Below are positions 11,981-20,712 of a DNA stretch of 64,000 bases, one piece after another. The notes under the pieces were generated by a model, which was not told where the DNA came from, searched no databases, and saw only the letters and a program-made list of their open reading frames with translations. The translations under genes were made by a program, and so were the position numbers. The stretch covers positions 1 to 64,000 of the forward strand of contig JAKQTN010000007.1 in the NCBI GenBank assembly GCA_029563075.1, in the 5' to 3' direction. Position 1 is the first letter of the stretch; every line of letters starts with the position of its first letter. The stretch comes from Pseudomonadota bacterium. GTDB taxonomy: Bacteria > Pseudomonadota > Gammaproteobacteria > Burkholderiales > Methylophilaceae.

Positions 11981-12588
11981 TTAGCCATACAGTTTGAGCC
12001 CATTTTTTGCGTGACTGCCGCAATGTTTGCATCATAAACCGCCATGCCAGGCTCAATCTGGTTGGCAATCCAGCCGTGCAGATCCAGTTGCCGCGCTTTG
12101 ATGGCTTCCGCAGTCAGCAAGGCATGATTGATGCAGCCCAGTTTCATCCCCACCACCAGTATTACCGGAATATCAAGCGCAATAGCCAAATCGGCCATGC
12201 TTTGCCGAAGATTAAGCGGCACCAGAAAACCGCCCGCGCCTTCTACAATCACAATGTCGGCCATGGCGGCTAGCTTGTCAAAAGCCTGTTTAATTACTGC
12301 TATTTCAATCTTAACCCCTGCCTGTTCTGCGGCAATATGCGGCGCGATGGGCGCTTTAAAACTATAAGGATTAATGAGTTCGTGCGGCGCTTTGACGTTG
12401 CTGGCTTGTGTGAGTTTTAGTACATCCTCATTCACCCATTCGCCGTCTACAAGTTCACATCCGGCCGCAATGGGTTTCATGCCAACTACTTTGTGGCCTT
12501 GCACGACATAATCACGAATGAGTTCGCAGGCGACGTAGGTTTTGCCCACTCCGGTATCGGTACCGGTGATAAAAAACGCTTTTTTCAT
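11962..12588 (-). CDS. bioD: Dethiobiotin synthetase
   Basis: ATP-dependent ring closure of DAPA with CO2 to dethiobiotin, the step before BioB. The 208-residue protein has P-loop GTDTGVGKT at 9-17, the KPIAAG substrate loop, the VEGAGGFLVPL motif, and VVGMKLGCINHALL. It is the last gene of the bioBFHCD operon, with a 4-bp overlap with bioC. Its end overlaps the end of nadD on the other strand by 19 bp, leaving no room for a terminator between them. Confidence 0.96.
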   Translation of the reverse strand: MKKAFFITGTDTGVGKTYVACELIRDYVVQGHKVVGMKPIAAGCELVDGEWVNEDVLKLTQASNVKAPHELINPYSFKAPIAPHIAAEQAGVKIEIAVIKQAFDKLAAMADIVIVEGAGGFLVPLNLRQSMADLAIALDIPVILVVGMKLGCINHALLTAEAIKARQLDLHGWIANQIEPGMAVYDANIAAVTQKMGSNCMANYPYSL

Positions 12589-13472
12589 TTACGTTTTGTA
12601 AAAACAATTGGGGCAAAATCCTGCCCTGCAGGCTGCCTGAATTCTGGCTTGCTTTCTTTTGTCCAAGCATGCCCGTAAATCACTTCAAATGTCGCGGGCA
12701 GCTTGCCGTGGGTACGAAATTTTTCATAATGATCCGACAGGTTCTGCAAAAAACCTCTGCCCTGCAAGCCGCGTGCCCGGCCGTTCGTCGCGTTATGCGC
12801 GCCAATGGCTTTCAGGTCCTTCATCACACCTTTCACGTCGTCATAAGTCAGCGTGTAGCGCTCCACATCCAGCACGGGTGCGCTAAAACCAGCACGTGTA
12901 AGCGCATCGCCAATGTCGTGCATATCAATAAAGCGGCTCACATGCGTGTGGCCATTGCTGGCTGCGGCACGCAGCTCTTTCAGGGTATCCGGCCCAAACG
13001 TGCTGAACATCAACAGGCCATTGGGCTGCAGAACGCGCGCCATCTCTGCAAATGCGCCATCCAGATCATTACACCATTGCAAAGCGAGATTAGACCAAAC
13101 CAAGCCGATGCTGCTGCTGGCAATGGGAAGATGTTCAATATCCGCGCAGATGAGGTTTTTGGCGCCGAATATTTTTCTTAGAATCGGCTGCTGCGCACTG
13201 GTTTTTTGCAGCATGCCAAACGCAATATCCAGCGAATAAACCTCTGCACTCCTGAATTTCTTTTGCAAGCCAAAACTGCCGTGCCCTGTACCGCAGCCCG
13301 CATCCAGTATGGCCTGTGGGGCGATTTTTACCAAGTCCAAACGGCTCAACATTTCTTCGCGTACCTGTTTTTGCAGCACTGCGGCGGCGTCATAGCTACC
13401 GGCAGCACGATCAAACGAGGCACGCACACGCGCTTTGTCTATGAAATACTCATCCCGCATATTGGGCATCAT
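12585..13472 (-). CDS. bioC: Malonyl-ACP O-methyltransferase BioC
   Basis: Methylates malonyl-ACP so that the fatty-acid enzymes can build the pimeloyl chain; BioH later removes the methyl group. The 295-residue SAM-dependent enzyme has the ARVRASFDRAAGSYDAAAVLQ opening typical of BioC, SAM motif I ILDAGCGTGHGS, ADIEHLPIASSSIGLVWSNLALQWCND, and the FSTFGPDTLKELR block. Start 13472 overlaps the bioH stop as ATGA; a second ATG lies one codon inside. Position between bioH and bioD confirms the role. Confidence 0.95.
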   Translation of the reverse strand: MMPNMRDEYFIDKARVRASFDRAAGSYDAAAVLQKQVREEMLSRLDLVKIAPQAILDAGCGTGHGSFGLQKKFRSAEVYSLDIAFGMLQKTSAQQPILRKIFGAKNLICADIEHLPIASSSIGLVWSNLALQWCNDLDGAFAEMARVLQPNGLLMFSTFGPDTLKELRAAASNGHTHVSRFIDMHDIGDALTRAGFSAPVLDVERYTLTYDDVKGVMKDLKAIGAHNATNGRARGLQGRGFLQNLSDHYEKFRTHGKLPATFEVIYGHAWTKESKPEFRQPAGQDFAPIVFTKRK

Positions 13473-14242
13473 AACTGGGTAGGCTCTAAGAACTGGTCGA
13501 GCGCTTCAACAAACTGCTCGCCATGCGATAAAAACGGCGCATGCGCGCTGCCCGACATCACGCGCAGATACCCCATCGGCAACTGCTGCATCATCCAGTG
13601 CGCCGCCTGCACTGGTGCGAGCGTGTCTCTGTCACCATGGATAAGCAGCGTGGGTTTGCGTATATTGCTGGCCTCTTCGCGCAGGTCGGATTCCAGCAGA
13701 ATATGCAAAGCGCGCAGTAGAGTAGTTTGCGTGGGCGTAGGTTTGGTATCAAAACTCGCGCGCAACTGTTTAATGGTGCTGCGGGCATCACTTGCCTTCA
13801 TGCATTGCAGCGTTAGAAACTGCAGCATGGCATGCCTGTAATTCGAGTTCACGTTGTGCGCAAACGTATTGAAGTAATCGGGGTCAACCCCTGCCTCCCA
13901 GCCGGGACGGCTGACAAAACAAGGTGTAGAGCCTACCAGCACCAGGCGGCGGATACGGTCAGGCTGATTCAACGCGATACGCTGCGCCACCAGGCCGCCC
14001 AGCGACCAGCCCAGCACATCTGAAACACCGGGAATCACCTGTGCGACTTCCTCCGCCAGCGCGTGCAAGTGGTAAGGCTCTATCGGCCGGCTGCTGCCCA
14101 TGCCCGGCAAATCTACCAGATAAAGCATGTATTGTTTGGAAAGCCGTTTGACCAAAGGTTGCCAGACGCCACTGTGCATACCCCAGCCATGAATCATGAC
14201 CAGCGGCTTGCCCTGACCGATGATCTCTACATGCGCGCTCAT
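13469..14242 (-). CDS. bioH: Pimeloyl-ACP methyl ester carboxylesterase
   Basis: Alpha/beta hydrolase that cleaves pimeloyl-ACP methyl ester to release the chain for BioF. The 257-residue protein has the oxyanion HGWGMHSGVW, nucleophile Ser80 in GWSLGG, acid Asp206 in HGDRDTLAP and His234 in GSAHAPF, a complete triad. It overlaps bioF by 4 bp upstream and bioC by 4 bp downstream. In E. coli bioH lies apart, beside comF/gntX; here it is within the operon and comF lies next to bioB. Confidence 0.94.
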   Translation of the reverse strand: MSAHVEIIGQGKPLVMIHGWGMHSGVWQPLVKRLSKQYMLYLVDLPGMGSSRPIEPYHLHALAEEVAQVIPGVSDVLGWSLGGLVAQRIALNQPDRIRRLVLVGSTPCFVSRPGWEAGVDPDYFNTFAHNVNSNYRHAMLQFLTLQCMKASDARSTIKQLRASFDTKPTPTQTTLLRALHILLESDLREEASNIRKPTLLIHGDRDTLAPVQAAHWMMQQLPMGYLRVMSGSAHAPFLSHGEQFVEALDQFLEPTQL

Positions 14243-15432
14243 AATTTCAACACCTTTTCTGCCTCGTTTATCGCTTGGGCAAGTTTAATGACGTCTTGTT
14301 CACTGTGCGCTGCCGAGAGCGAAATGCGCAGCCGCGCCGTGTTCACAGGTACGGTCGGCGGGCGTATCGCGGGCACCAGAATGCTCTGATTTTGCAAGTG
14401 CTCACTTAGGGCAACGGCCGCATAGTTACTGCCAACTACCAAAGGTTGGACGGCCGTTTCAGAAGGCATTAACTGCCATTTTTTCAGCTTTAAATTACCT
14501 TTTAAAGTTTGAATCAAATGCCGCAAATGTTCACGCAGATCATCACCCTGCTCTATCAAACTCACCGATGCGGCAAGCGTTGCAGAAAGCGCAGGCGGCG
14601 CCGGCGTGCTGTAAACATAGCTGCGCGCCTTTTGAATCAGGTAGTCAATCACCACTTGCTCACCTGCTACGAACGCACCGGCGACACCTGCCGCCTTGCC
14701 CAGTGTAGCCATCATGATGATGCGCGGCGACTTTAATTTGAAATGGCTTAGACTGCCCTTGCCATGTTCGCCGAGCACGCCAAAGCCATGTGCATCATCG
14801 ATGTATAAATAGGCATCATACTGCTCGCAAAGGCGCAAATAATCAGGGATAGGTGCAATATCTCCATCCATGCTGAATACCGCATCCACCGCGATGAGTT
14901 TATGTTTTGCCTTGCTCGCCTTCAGCAACTTCTCCAGCACAGCCACATCGTTGTGTGCAAAACGCTGGAAATTCGCACGGCTTAGAATCGCACCGTCATT
15001 CAAACAGGCATGATTGAGTTTATCGCAAAACACCGCGTCGTCACGCCCCATCAACGCGCTGACCACGCCGATATTGGCCATATATCCTGTTGAAAACACC
15101 AGCGCAGCGGGCATGCCAACGAATTTGGCCAACTTTTTCTCCAACTCGTCATGGTAGCGATGATGGCCAGTGATTAAATTAGAGGCGCCACTGCCTACGC
15201 CAGATTCTCCTGCCGCATTTTGCATCGCGGCGATGAGTTTTGGATGATTGGCCAGCCCCAGATAATCGTTGCTGCAGAATGACAAATACTGCTTGTCATT
15301 GGCGACGATATACTCGGCCTGCGGAGAATCCAGCAGCCTGCGCTGACGCAGCAAACCATCAACTTTACGCTGGTCTAATTCTTTTTGTAAATCTGAAAGC
15401 AGACTTAGCTCATTTTGTAATGCCATTAGCAT
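14239..15432 (-). CDS. bioF: 8-amino-7-oxononanoate synthase
   Basis: PLP enzyme that joins pimeloyl-ACP and alanine to KAPA. It shows FCSNDYLGLANHP, GSGASNLITGHHRYHDELE, the YIDDAHGFGVLGEHG block and the PLP Lys in TLGKAAGVAGAF, then TARLRISLSAAH near the end. Three starts are possible: TTG 15438, whose TTGA overlap with the bioB stop would match the ATGA couplings of this operon, and ATGs at 15432 and 15426. I chose the first ATG. No clear ribosome binding site decides between them. The length of about 397 residues is slightly above the E. coli enzyme. Confidence 0.95.
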   Translation of the reverse strand: MLMALQNELSLLSDLQKELDQRKVDGLLRQRRLLDSPQAEYIVANDKQYLSFCSNDYLGLANHPKLIAAMQNAAGESGVGSGASNLITGHHRYHDELEKKLAKFVGMPAALVFSTGYMANIGVVSALMGRDDAVFCDKLNHACLNDGAILSRANFQRFAHNDVAVLEKLLKASKAKHKLIAVDAVFSMDGDIAPIPDYLRLCEQYDAYLYIDDAHGFGVLGEHGKGSLSHFKLKSPRIIMMATLGKAAGVAGAFVAGEQVVIDYLIQKARSYVYSTPAPPALSATLAASVSLIEQGDDLREHLRHLIQTLKGNLKLKKWQLMPSETAVQPLVVGSNYAAVALSEHLQNQSILVPAIRPPTVPVNTARLRISLSAAHSEQDVIKLAQAINEAEKVLKL

Positions 15433-15434
15433 AT

Positions 15435-16466
15435 TCAAATTGGGTGAATACCTAATTTGGCAAACAGCGCTTTATCCGTTTCCGCTTCCGGATTGCCGGT
15501 TGTCAGTAACTTTTCACCATAGAAAATGCTATTGGCGCCCGCAATAAAGCAGAGTGCCTGAATGCCTTCATGCATGCTCTGGCGACCAGCAGAAAGCCGC
15601 ACATAACTTTGCGGCATAGTAATACGCGCTGCGGCAATCGTGCGCACAAATTCAAACGGGTCCAGCTCCTCAGTGCCATGCAATGGCGTTCCCTCTACCT
15701 GTGTGAGCAGATTAATCGGCACACTTTCAGGCGGTCGCTCCATATTTGCCAACTGCGCCAGCAAGCCCGCGCGCTGATGACGCGCCTCGCCCATGCCGAT
15801 AATGCCGCCGCAGCACACGTTAATGTCCGCCTCGCGCACGCTGTCCAAGGTGTCCAGCCGGTCCTGGTAGGTACGCGTGGTAATCACATCGCCATAAAAC
15901 TCCGGCGCGGTATCCAGGTTGTGGTTGTAATAATCCAGCCCGGCTTCTTTTAATTGCGCGGCCTGGCCTTCTTTCAGCATACCGAGTGTCGCGCAGGTTT
16001 CCAGCCCCATCGCCTTCACTTCGGCGATCATTTTGAGTACGGGCTCCAAATCTTTCTGCTTGGGGCTGCGCCAGGCGGCGCCCATGCAGAAGCGGCTGGC
16101 GCCATTGTTTTTAGCTTCTTGCGCTGCGGCGAGCACATCGTCCAGTTGCATCAGCGGCTCATTTTCCACATCAGTGTGGTAGCGCGCCGCTTGTGGACAA
16201 TAGCCGCAGTCCTCACTGCAACCACCTGTTTTTATTGATAAAAGTGTGCTTACTTGCACCCCGTTCGGGTCGAAATTCTCGCGATGCACGGTTTGTGCAC
16301 GATGCATCAAATCGCTAAACGGCATCTCAAACAATGCGACGATTTCAGCCACAGTCCAGCGGTTCGCAGATTTTGTTTCATTTTTACAGGCTTTGAGCGC
16401 ATCCTTATTGAGTGAATCCAGGTTTATAATGGATTCCTGAGCAGGTTTTTGATTGGTTTCAAGCAT
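15435..16466 (-). CDS. bioB: Biotin synthase
   Basis: Radical-SAM enzyme that inserts sulfur into dethiobiotin. The 343-residue protein carries CSEDCGYC, the 4Fe-4S/SAM Cys83, 87 and 90, then [13 protein letters not shown], the [23 protein letters not shown] block (quoted in part: [10 protein letters not shown]), and the C-terminal [12 protein letters not shown]. The Arg of the 2Fe-2S site lies in YVRLSAGR. It is the first gene of bioBFHCD. bioA and birA are not in the window. Confidence 0.97.
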   Translation of the reverse strand: MLETNQKPAQESIINLDSLNKDALKACKNETKSANRWTVAEIVALFEMPFSDLMHRAQTVHRENFDPNGVQVSTLLSIKTGGCSEDCGYCPQAARYHTDVENEPLMQLDDVLAAAQEAKNNGASRFCMGAAWRSPKQKDLEPVLKMIAEVKAMGLETCATLGMLKEGQAAQLKEAGLDYYNHNLDTAPEFYGDVITTRTYQDRLDTLDSVREADINVCCGGIIGMGEARHQRAGLLAQLANMERPPESVPINLLTQVEGTPLHGTEELDPFEFVRTIAAARITMPQSYVRLSAGRQSMHEGIQALCFIAGANSIFYGEKLLTTGNPEAETDKALFAKLGIHPI

Positions 16467-16501
16467 GACGCACCCTTTGTATGTGGCTGTTTATTTAGCG
16501 A

Positions 16502-16531
16502 ATTATAAGCTGTAAAGACAATATGAGGCAA
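16502..16531 (-). promoter_or_regulatory. Likely promoter of the bioBFHCD operon
   Basis: On the minus strand TTGCCT (16531-16526) and a perfect TATAAT (16507-16502) are 18 bp apart, 36 bp before the bioB start. The -35 lies inside the first codons of the divergent comF gene. No clear BirA-type palindrome is seen around it, so biotin control by repressor cannot be supported from this sequence. Confidence 0.5.
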
Positions 16532-17263
16532 ACTATAAACAACTGGTTAAAAAATAATCAATTGTTAAATTTTAATGTTTTTAAAAACGCTTTGTTCAAG
16601 CAGAAATGTCTTTTGTGCGATGCTCCCGAAGCCGCCAATATCCAAACAAGTGGCCATGCACTCTGCAGGGCATGCCTAAATGACCTTCCCTGGCATCCAA
16701 CCAGCAGTTGTCCGCAATGTGGGTTAGCGTCAGATGGCAATGTCTGTGGCAGCTGCATCAGCTCGCCACCCGATTTCGATGCAACGCAAGCCGTGTTTCT
16801 ATACGCATACCCCATAGACACCATGATGCAACGCTACAAATACGGCAGCATGCTCAATTTAAGCCAGACATTTGGGCAATTATTAAGTGATAAAATACTT
16901 TTAGAATCGGTCGATGTGGTGATTCCCATGCCTATGCACCCCGCGCGCATTAAAGAACGCGGTTTTAACCAGGCACATGAGATTGCTAAAGTGCTCACAA
17001 AAAACCATGCTGAAAAACTAGATTACAAAAGTGTCATTCGGCAAAAACTCACCCCGCCGCAAGCCAGCTTGCCGTTGAAAGAACGAGTTAAAAATATCAA
17101 AGGCGCGTTTAAGGTAAATAGCGATTTAAGCGGCAAACGCGTAGCCATTGTCGATGACGTGATGACCACCGGTGCCAGCCTGAACGAGCTTGCCAAAACG
17201 TTCAAAAAAGCTGGCGCAAGCCATGTAGAATGCTGGGTGATTGCACGTACCTTGCTGCATTAA
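16523..17263 (+). CDS. comF: ComF family protein (phosphoribosyltransferase fold)
   Basis: ComF/GntX-type protein linked to DNA uptake in naturally competent bacteria. The 246-residue protein has an N-terminal zinc-finger part with CLLCDAP, CRACL, CPQCG and CGSC, and a C-terminal phosphoribosyltransferase domain with VIPMPMHPARIKERGFNQA and the PRPP loop VAIVDDVMTTGAS. It is divergent from bioB across a 56-bp gap, so the two genes share a control region. A role in DNA import is known for homologues but not proven for all. Confidence 0.9.
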   Translation: MRQTINNWLKNNQLLNFNVFKNALFKQKCLLCDAPEAANIQTSGHALCRACLNDLPWHPTSSCPQCGLASDGNVCGSCISSPPDFDATQAVFLYAYPIDTMMQRYKYGSMLNLSQTFGQLLSDKILLESVDVVIPMPMHPARIKERGFNQAHEIAKVLTKNHAEKLDYKSVIRQKLTPPQASLPLKERVKNIKGAFKVNSDLSGKRVAIVDDVMTTGASLNELAKTFKKAGASHVECWVIARTLLH

Positions 17264-17276
17264 TAAGATTTTAATT

Positions 17277-17741
17277 ATGTTTTCTATTGTGCTTTTTGAA
17301 CCCGAAATCCCCCCTAACACGGGTAATATCATTCGCCTGTGCGCCAATACGGGAGCGGCTTTACATTTGATTGAGCCACTTGGTTTTAAGCTGGAAGACA
17401 AGCAGCTGAAACGTGCAGGCCTGGATTATCACGAATATGCGAATTTAACTTTGCACAAAAATTGGGATGCGTTTAATCTAGCCATGCCAGGCAAGCGCAT
17501 GTTTGCTATCACAACCAAAGGCAGCGCGCGCTATACTAATGTGCAGTTTCAAGCGGGGGATGTGTTTGTGTTTGGGCCGGAAACGCGCGGCCTGCCTGAG
17601 GAAATCCGCAACGAATTTGAGCCAGCGTTTAGGTTGCGGTTGCCAATGTTGCCAGAAAGTAGAAGTTTGAATCTATCGAACAGCGCCGCAGTGTTGCTGT
17701 ATGAAGCCTGGCGACAGGTTGGGTTTGAAGGCGGCAGCTAA
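17277..17741 (+). CDS. trmL: tRNA (cytidine/uridine-2'-O-)-methyltransferase TrmL
   Basis: SPOUT methyltransferase that methylates the ribose of position 34 in tRNA-Leu isoacceptors. The 154-residue protein starts MFSIVLFEPEIPPNTGNI and has the knot motifs NIIRLCANTG, FGPETRGLP and the C-terminal RSLNLSNSAAVLLYE. ATG 17277 gives this standard start; a longer in-frame start would run into comF. It ends 3 bp before the end of the convergent gpsA, so there is no space for a terminator. Confidence 0.95.
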   Translation: MFSIVLFEPEIPPNTGNIIRLCANTGAALHLIEPLGFKLEDKQLKRAGLDYHEYANLTLHKNWDAFNLAMPGKRMFAITTKGSARYTNVQFQAGDVFVFGPETRGLPEEIRNEFEPAFRLRLPMLPESRSLNLSNSAAVLLYEAWRQVGFEGGS

Positions 17742-17744
17742 ACC

Positions 17745-18737
17745 CTAGAGTAACTCGGATTTTTGTTCTCGTCCAAGCAAATCCGTAACGGCCTGTTTGG
17801 CCGATTTGCCATGCGTAAGTGCCAGATTAACCTCGCGGGTTATGGGCATTTCCACGCCGATACTTTCTGCTCGCCGCATGACCTCGCGCGCGGTATTCAC
17901 GCCTTCTGCCACATGGCCCAGGCCCTGCAGAATATCCGCCAGGTCTTTACCACTGGCGAGTTGCAAACCGACTTCTCTATTTCTTGAGTATTGTCCGGTG
18001 CAGGTTAAAATTAAATCGCCCACGCCAGCCAACCCCATAAAAGTCTCGGATTTCGCGCCAAGCGCCACGCCGAAACGGGTGATTTCTGCCAAGCCGCGCG
18101 TGATCATGGCGGCACGCGCGTTGTTGCCAAACCCCATGCCGTCGCTAATTCCGGCGGCAATCGCCATCACGTTTTTAAGTGCGCCGCCCACCGAGACGCC
18201 GATCACATCGGTGCTGTTATATACGCGCAAATTGTTGCCATGGATTAAATTAGCCGCTTCCAGCGCAAAATTGGCATCATTGGCCGCCAGCGTCACCGCT
18301 GTAGGCAAGCCGCGCACCAATTCGGCTGCAAAGCTGGGCCCTGAAAGCGCGCCCCAGTGTTGATTATTTCCTAACTCTTCCAGCGCGACTTCATGCGGCA
18401 GCTTGGCCGATTGCGGCTCTAAGCCTTTATGTGCCCAGATGACAGGCAGAGTGGATTTTAACTTTTTGATTTCTTTTAGAATATTACGGAACCCCGCAGT
18501 CGGTACCACCGACAGAATCAGGTTGGCATCTTGAATTGCCGCACCCAAATCATCTTCAACCTGCAAGTTGTCGTTAAAGCGAAAATCGCCCAGATAGAGC
18601 GGATTGGCGCGCGCCTTGCGCATACCCGATACATGCCCGGCATTGCGCGCCCACAGCGAAACCTGATGCTGTGCGCTTATCTGCATGGCAAGCGCCGTGC
18701 CCCAGGCGCCAGCACCCAAAACAGCTACTTTAGCCAT
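17745..18737 (-). CDS. gpsA: Glycerol-3-phosphate dehydrogenase [NAD(P)+]
   Basis: Reduces dihydroxyacetone phosphate to sn-glycerol 3-phosphate for phospholipid synthesis. The 330-residue protein starts MAKVAVLGAGAWGTALA (Rossmann loop GAGAWG) and shows WAHKGLEP, GPSFAAELVRGLPTAV, the catalytic-Lys block GGALKNVMAIAAGI, and RNREVGLQLASG. Start 18737 overlaps the stop of the SH3 gene as TGATG; an upstream start is possible but lacks support. gpsA, secB and grxC keep the order known from enterobacteria. Confidence 0.96.
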   Translation of the reverse strand: MAKVAVLGAGAWGTALAMQISAQHQVSLWARNAGHVSGMRKARANPLYLGDFRFNDNLQVEDDLGAAIQDANLILSVVPTAGFRNILKEIKKLKSTLPVIWAHKGLEPQSAKLPHEVALEELGNNQHWGALSGPSFAAELVRGLPTAVTLAANDANFALEAANLIHGNNLRVYNSTDVIGVSVGGALKNVMAIAAGISDGMGFGNNARAAMITRGLAEITRFGVALGAKSETFMGLAGVGDLILTCTGQYSRNREVGLQLASGKDLADILQGLGHVAEGVNTAREVMRRAESIGVEMPITREVNLALTHGKSAKQAVTDLLGREQKSELL

Positions 18738-19225
18738 CAGTTGACGCCCCAAAGTTTGTTGGCTTGCACAAAGCCCGTAATACCATCGCGGTGCTTAACC
18801 TTTACCCAGCCATTTTTAATGGCGGGCGTGCCCGGGTTAGCTAAAACCAGCTCCAGCATCACGTCTTTCTCTACGGTAGCGACCAATGCTGAAGCCGCAT
18901 CCTCTGCCGATTTGATATCGGTTTTTGCGACCACCAGCACCATGCGTCTGCTACTAAGTTTCTTATTTTCTATCCAGCTCAAGCTGCCTAGCTGGTCACG
19001 CACTTTGGTCCAATCGCCCAGATTGACAATCACTTCAACCGGGTAACCGCCGCTTAGAATAAACAGCTTACTAGCCTCTTTGGAGGGTGCGTCGTATAAA
19101 ACAGCCTTGGGCGGCACCACCGAACGGAACTCCAACGCCTGGGCAGATAAGGAAAACACCAGGCAAGCCAGCGTGGCTAAACCCGGTGTTGCTATAGATT
19201 GAAGATTAGTTGGCTTTTGCTGCAT
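18737..19225 (-). CDS. SH3-domain periplasmic protein
   Basis: A 162-residue exported protein. The signal sequence has the core LATLACLVFSLSAQA and is followed by LEFRSVVPPKAVLYDAPS. Two short beta-rich SH3-like repeats follow: one with GYPVEVIVNLGDWTKVRDQLGS and a second with GWVKVKHRDGITGFVQANKLWG. Such modules often bind cell-wall peptides, so an envelope role is inferred; the partner is unknown. The 5' end overlaps the end of secB by 20 bp and the 3' end overlaps gpsA, so all three are probably one transcript. Confidence 0.8.
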   Translation of the reverse strand: MQQKPTNLQSIATPGLATLACLVFSLSAQALEFRSVVPPKAVLYDAPSKEASKLFILSGGYPVEVIVNLGDWTKVRDQLGSLSWIENKKLSSRRMVLVVAKTDIKSAEDAASALVATVEKDVMLELVLANPGTPAIKNGWVKVKHRDGITGFVQANKLWGVN

Positions 19226-19697
19226 GTTCAGCTTGCTGCTTTTGCTGCATATACAACGCTTCGAAGTTGATCGGATTCAGCAATACTGGCGCAAAGCCTG
19301 CGCGCGTTACCATGTCAGAGACCGCCTCACGCGCATACGGGAACAGGATGTTCGGACAGGTCACAGAAACTATGACTTCCAGGTTTTCTTCCGGCACATT
19401 GCGTACCGCAAAAATACCGGCTTGCGTCACCTCTACCAGAAATGCCGTTTTATCGCCTATTTTAGCAGTCACAGTGACTTTGATCGAAACTTCAAAAACG
19501 CCTTCATCCAGCTTTTGTGCACTATTGCCCAGCTCCACACCCACTTGCGGAGCGGTGCGTTCAGTAAAAATGTGCGGTGCGCCAGGCACTTCTATAGAGG
19601 CATCTTTTACATATAATTTTTCGATACCAAAACCGGGTTGGGTATCCTGTTCTGCTTGTGCAGCTTCGTTTAAAGCAGCGCTATTTTCTTTTGCCAT
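19206..19697 (-). CDS. secB: Protein-export chaperone SecB
   Basis: Homotetrameric cytosolic chaperone that keeps preproteins unfolded and hands them to SecA. The 163-residue length is normal. Family landmarks are EKLYVKDASIEVPGAP, VFEVSIKVTVTAKIGDKTAFLVEV (shown in part as KVTVTAK), CPNILFPYAREAVSDMV and LLNPINFEALY. The acidic start and C-terminal alanine-rich tail are usual. It lies downstream of grxC across a 130-bp gap in which no gene was seen. Confidence 0.97.
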   Translation of the reverse strand: MAKENSAALNEAAQAEQDTQPGFGIEKLYVKDASIEVPGAPHIFTERTAPQVGVELGNSAQKLDEGVFEVSIKVTVTAKIGDKTAFLVEVTQAGIFAVRNVPEENLEVIVSVTCPNILFPYAREAVSDMVTRAGFAPVLLNPINFEALYMQQKQQAEHAAKAN

Positions 19698-19827
19698 GTG
19701 ATTTGTTCCTAAAACTTGCGATAGTTGTTGTGATTAGTTTGAAAAATAAAACGACTGAAAATCGAAATAATGCTGCATTTTAGCTTTTTATTGGCTTTTA
19801 TTCATCTAAATATTAGCGAGATCGCTT

Positions 19828-20085
19828 TTATTCTGCGAGCAATGGGTCTAACCCGCCCGCCAAATCCAGCGCACGTAAATCATCAAAGCCGCCAATGTGT
19901 TGACCGTTAATATAAATCTGCGGCACGGTACGCCGCCCGGTTTTCTGCATCATCTCGACACGCAGCCCAGGCTGAAGATCAACGCGGATTTTATTGATTT
20001 CCTTCACACCTTTACTAACAAGCAAACGTTCAGCATTGATGCAATATGGGCAAACCCCGGTGGTGTACATGATAATCTTTGACAT
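19828..20085 (-). CDS. grxC: Glutaredoxin 3
   Basis: Small glutathione-dependent disulfide reductase. The 85-residue protein has the active site CPYC in TGVCPYCINAE, the cis-Pro block RTVPQIYING and GGFDDL for glutathione binding. It lies 13 bp after the rhodanese gene, the same pairing (yibN-grxC-secB-gpsA) found in E. coli. Confidence 0.96.
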   Translation of the reverse strand: MSKIIMYTTGVCPYCINAERLLVSKGVKEINKIRVDLQPGLRVEMMQKTGRRTVPQIYINGQHIGGFDDLRALDLAGGLDPLLAE

Positions 20086-20098
20086 GTTTTATCTCAAA

Positions 20099-20515
20099 TC
20101 AGGCTTTAACCAATGGCAATTTGGCCTCTATCCAGCCACCCAAGCCGCCTTGCAGATTGTGCAAGTTGCTGAATTGCTGCGCCTGCAAAATCGTGCAGGC
20201 CGCTCTGGTCCGCGTGCCTGTCTGGCAACACACCAGCACCGGCTTGTCTTTAAACTTCTCGATTTCTTTGAGGCGGCTCGCCAGTTCGGCCACGGGAATA
20301 TGCTTTGCGCCCTGAATATGGCCGCCTGCAAACTCGGCTGCATCGCGCACATCCAGAATCAACGGTTTGGCACGATTCAGCAGCAGCACCGCCTCGGTTG
20401 CAGAGATACTGGGCACGCCGCTTGCGCCACGGCTTAATAATGGCCACAACAAGGCAATGCCCGAGCCCGCTGACAGGCCGATCAATAGTGCATTTTGTTT
20501 AACAAATTCAAACAT
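20099..20515 (-). CDS. Membrane-anchored rhodanese-like protein (YibN type)
   Basis: A 138-residue protein with an N-terminal membrane anchor (NALLIGLSAGSGIALLWPLL, about residues 8-27) and one rhodanese domain: PLILDVRDAAEFAGGHIQGAKHIP (in part), and the active loop VCCQTGTRTR with the catalytic Cys. It probably handles sulfane sulfur or a thiol acceptor at the inner membrane. The start at 20515 gives MFEFVKQN; an upstream in-frame start adds five residues. It is first in the grxC-secB-gpsA line. Confidence 0.88.
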   Translation of the reverse strand: MFEFVKQNALLIGLSAGSGIALLWPLLSRGASGVPSISATEAVLLLNRAKPLILDVRDAAEFAGGHIQGAKHIPVAELASRLKEIEKFKDKPVLVCCQTGTRTRAACTILQAQQFSNLHNLQGGLGGWIEAKLPLVKA

Positions 20516-20712
20516 CGTAGATTCCAACACTTTTCCTTTTCAAGTAATTAGCACCAGATGCAATAATTTCAATGGAATTTTGACTGATTGCATGCGCTTT
20601 TATCAGCCGCCCATTATAATAGATATCCCGATCGTAATTAAAAGAAACACAGATTAAATCCGCCATGAATGGTCGTGCGTGATTTAACCAGTGTTTACTT
20701 AAGGATTTTAAA

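Noticed and set aside
12669-13841. Several open frames of 100-211 codons on the plus strand inside bioC and bioH
   Set aside because: They are antisense to well-supported biotin genes and show no family pattern.
16467-16522. Biotin riboswitch or BirA operator before bioB
   Set aside because: No clear BirA palindrome or known biotin-binding RNA fold is visible in the 56-bp gap.
19210-19701. Long open frame opposite secB, almost the same length
   Set aside because: It is fully antisense to a clear secB, has no ribosome binding site or domain, and is Ser/Thr/Ala-rich low-quality protein; a codon-bias shadow.
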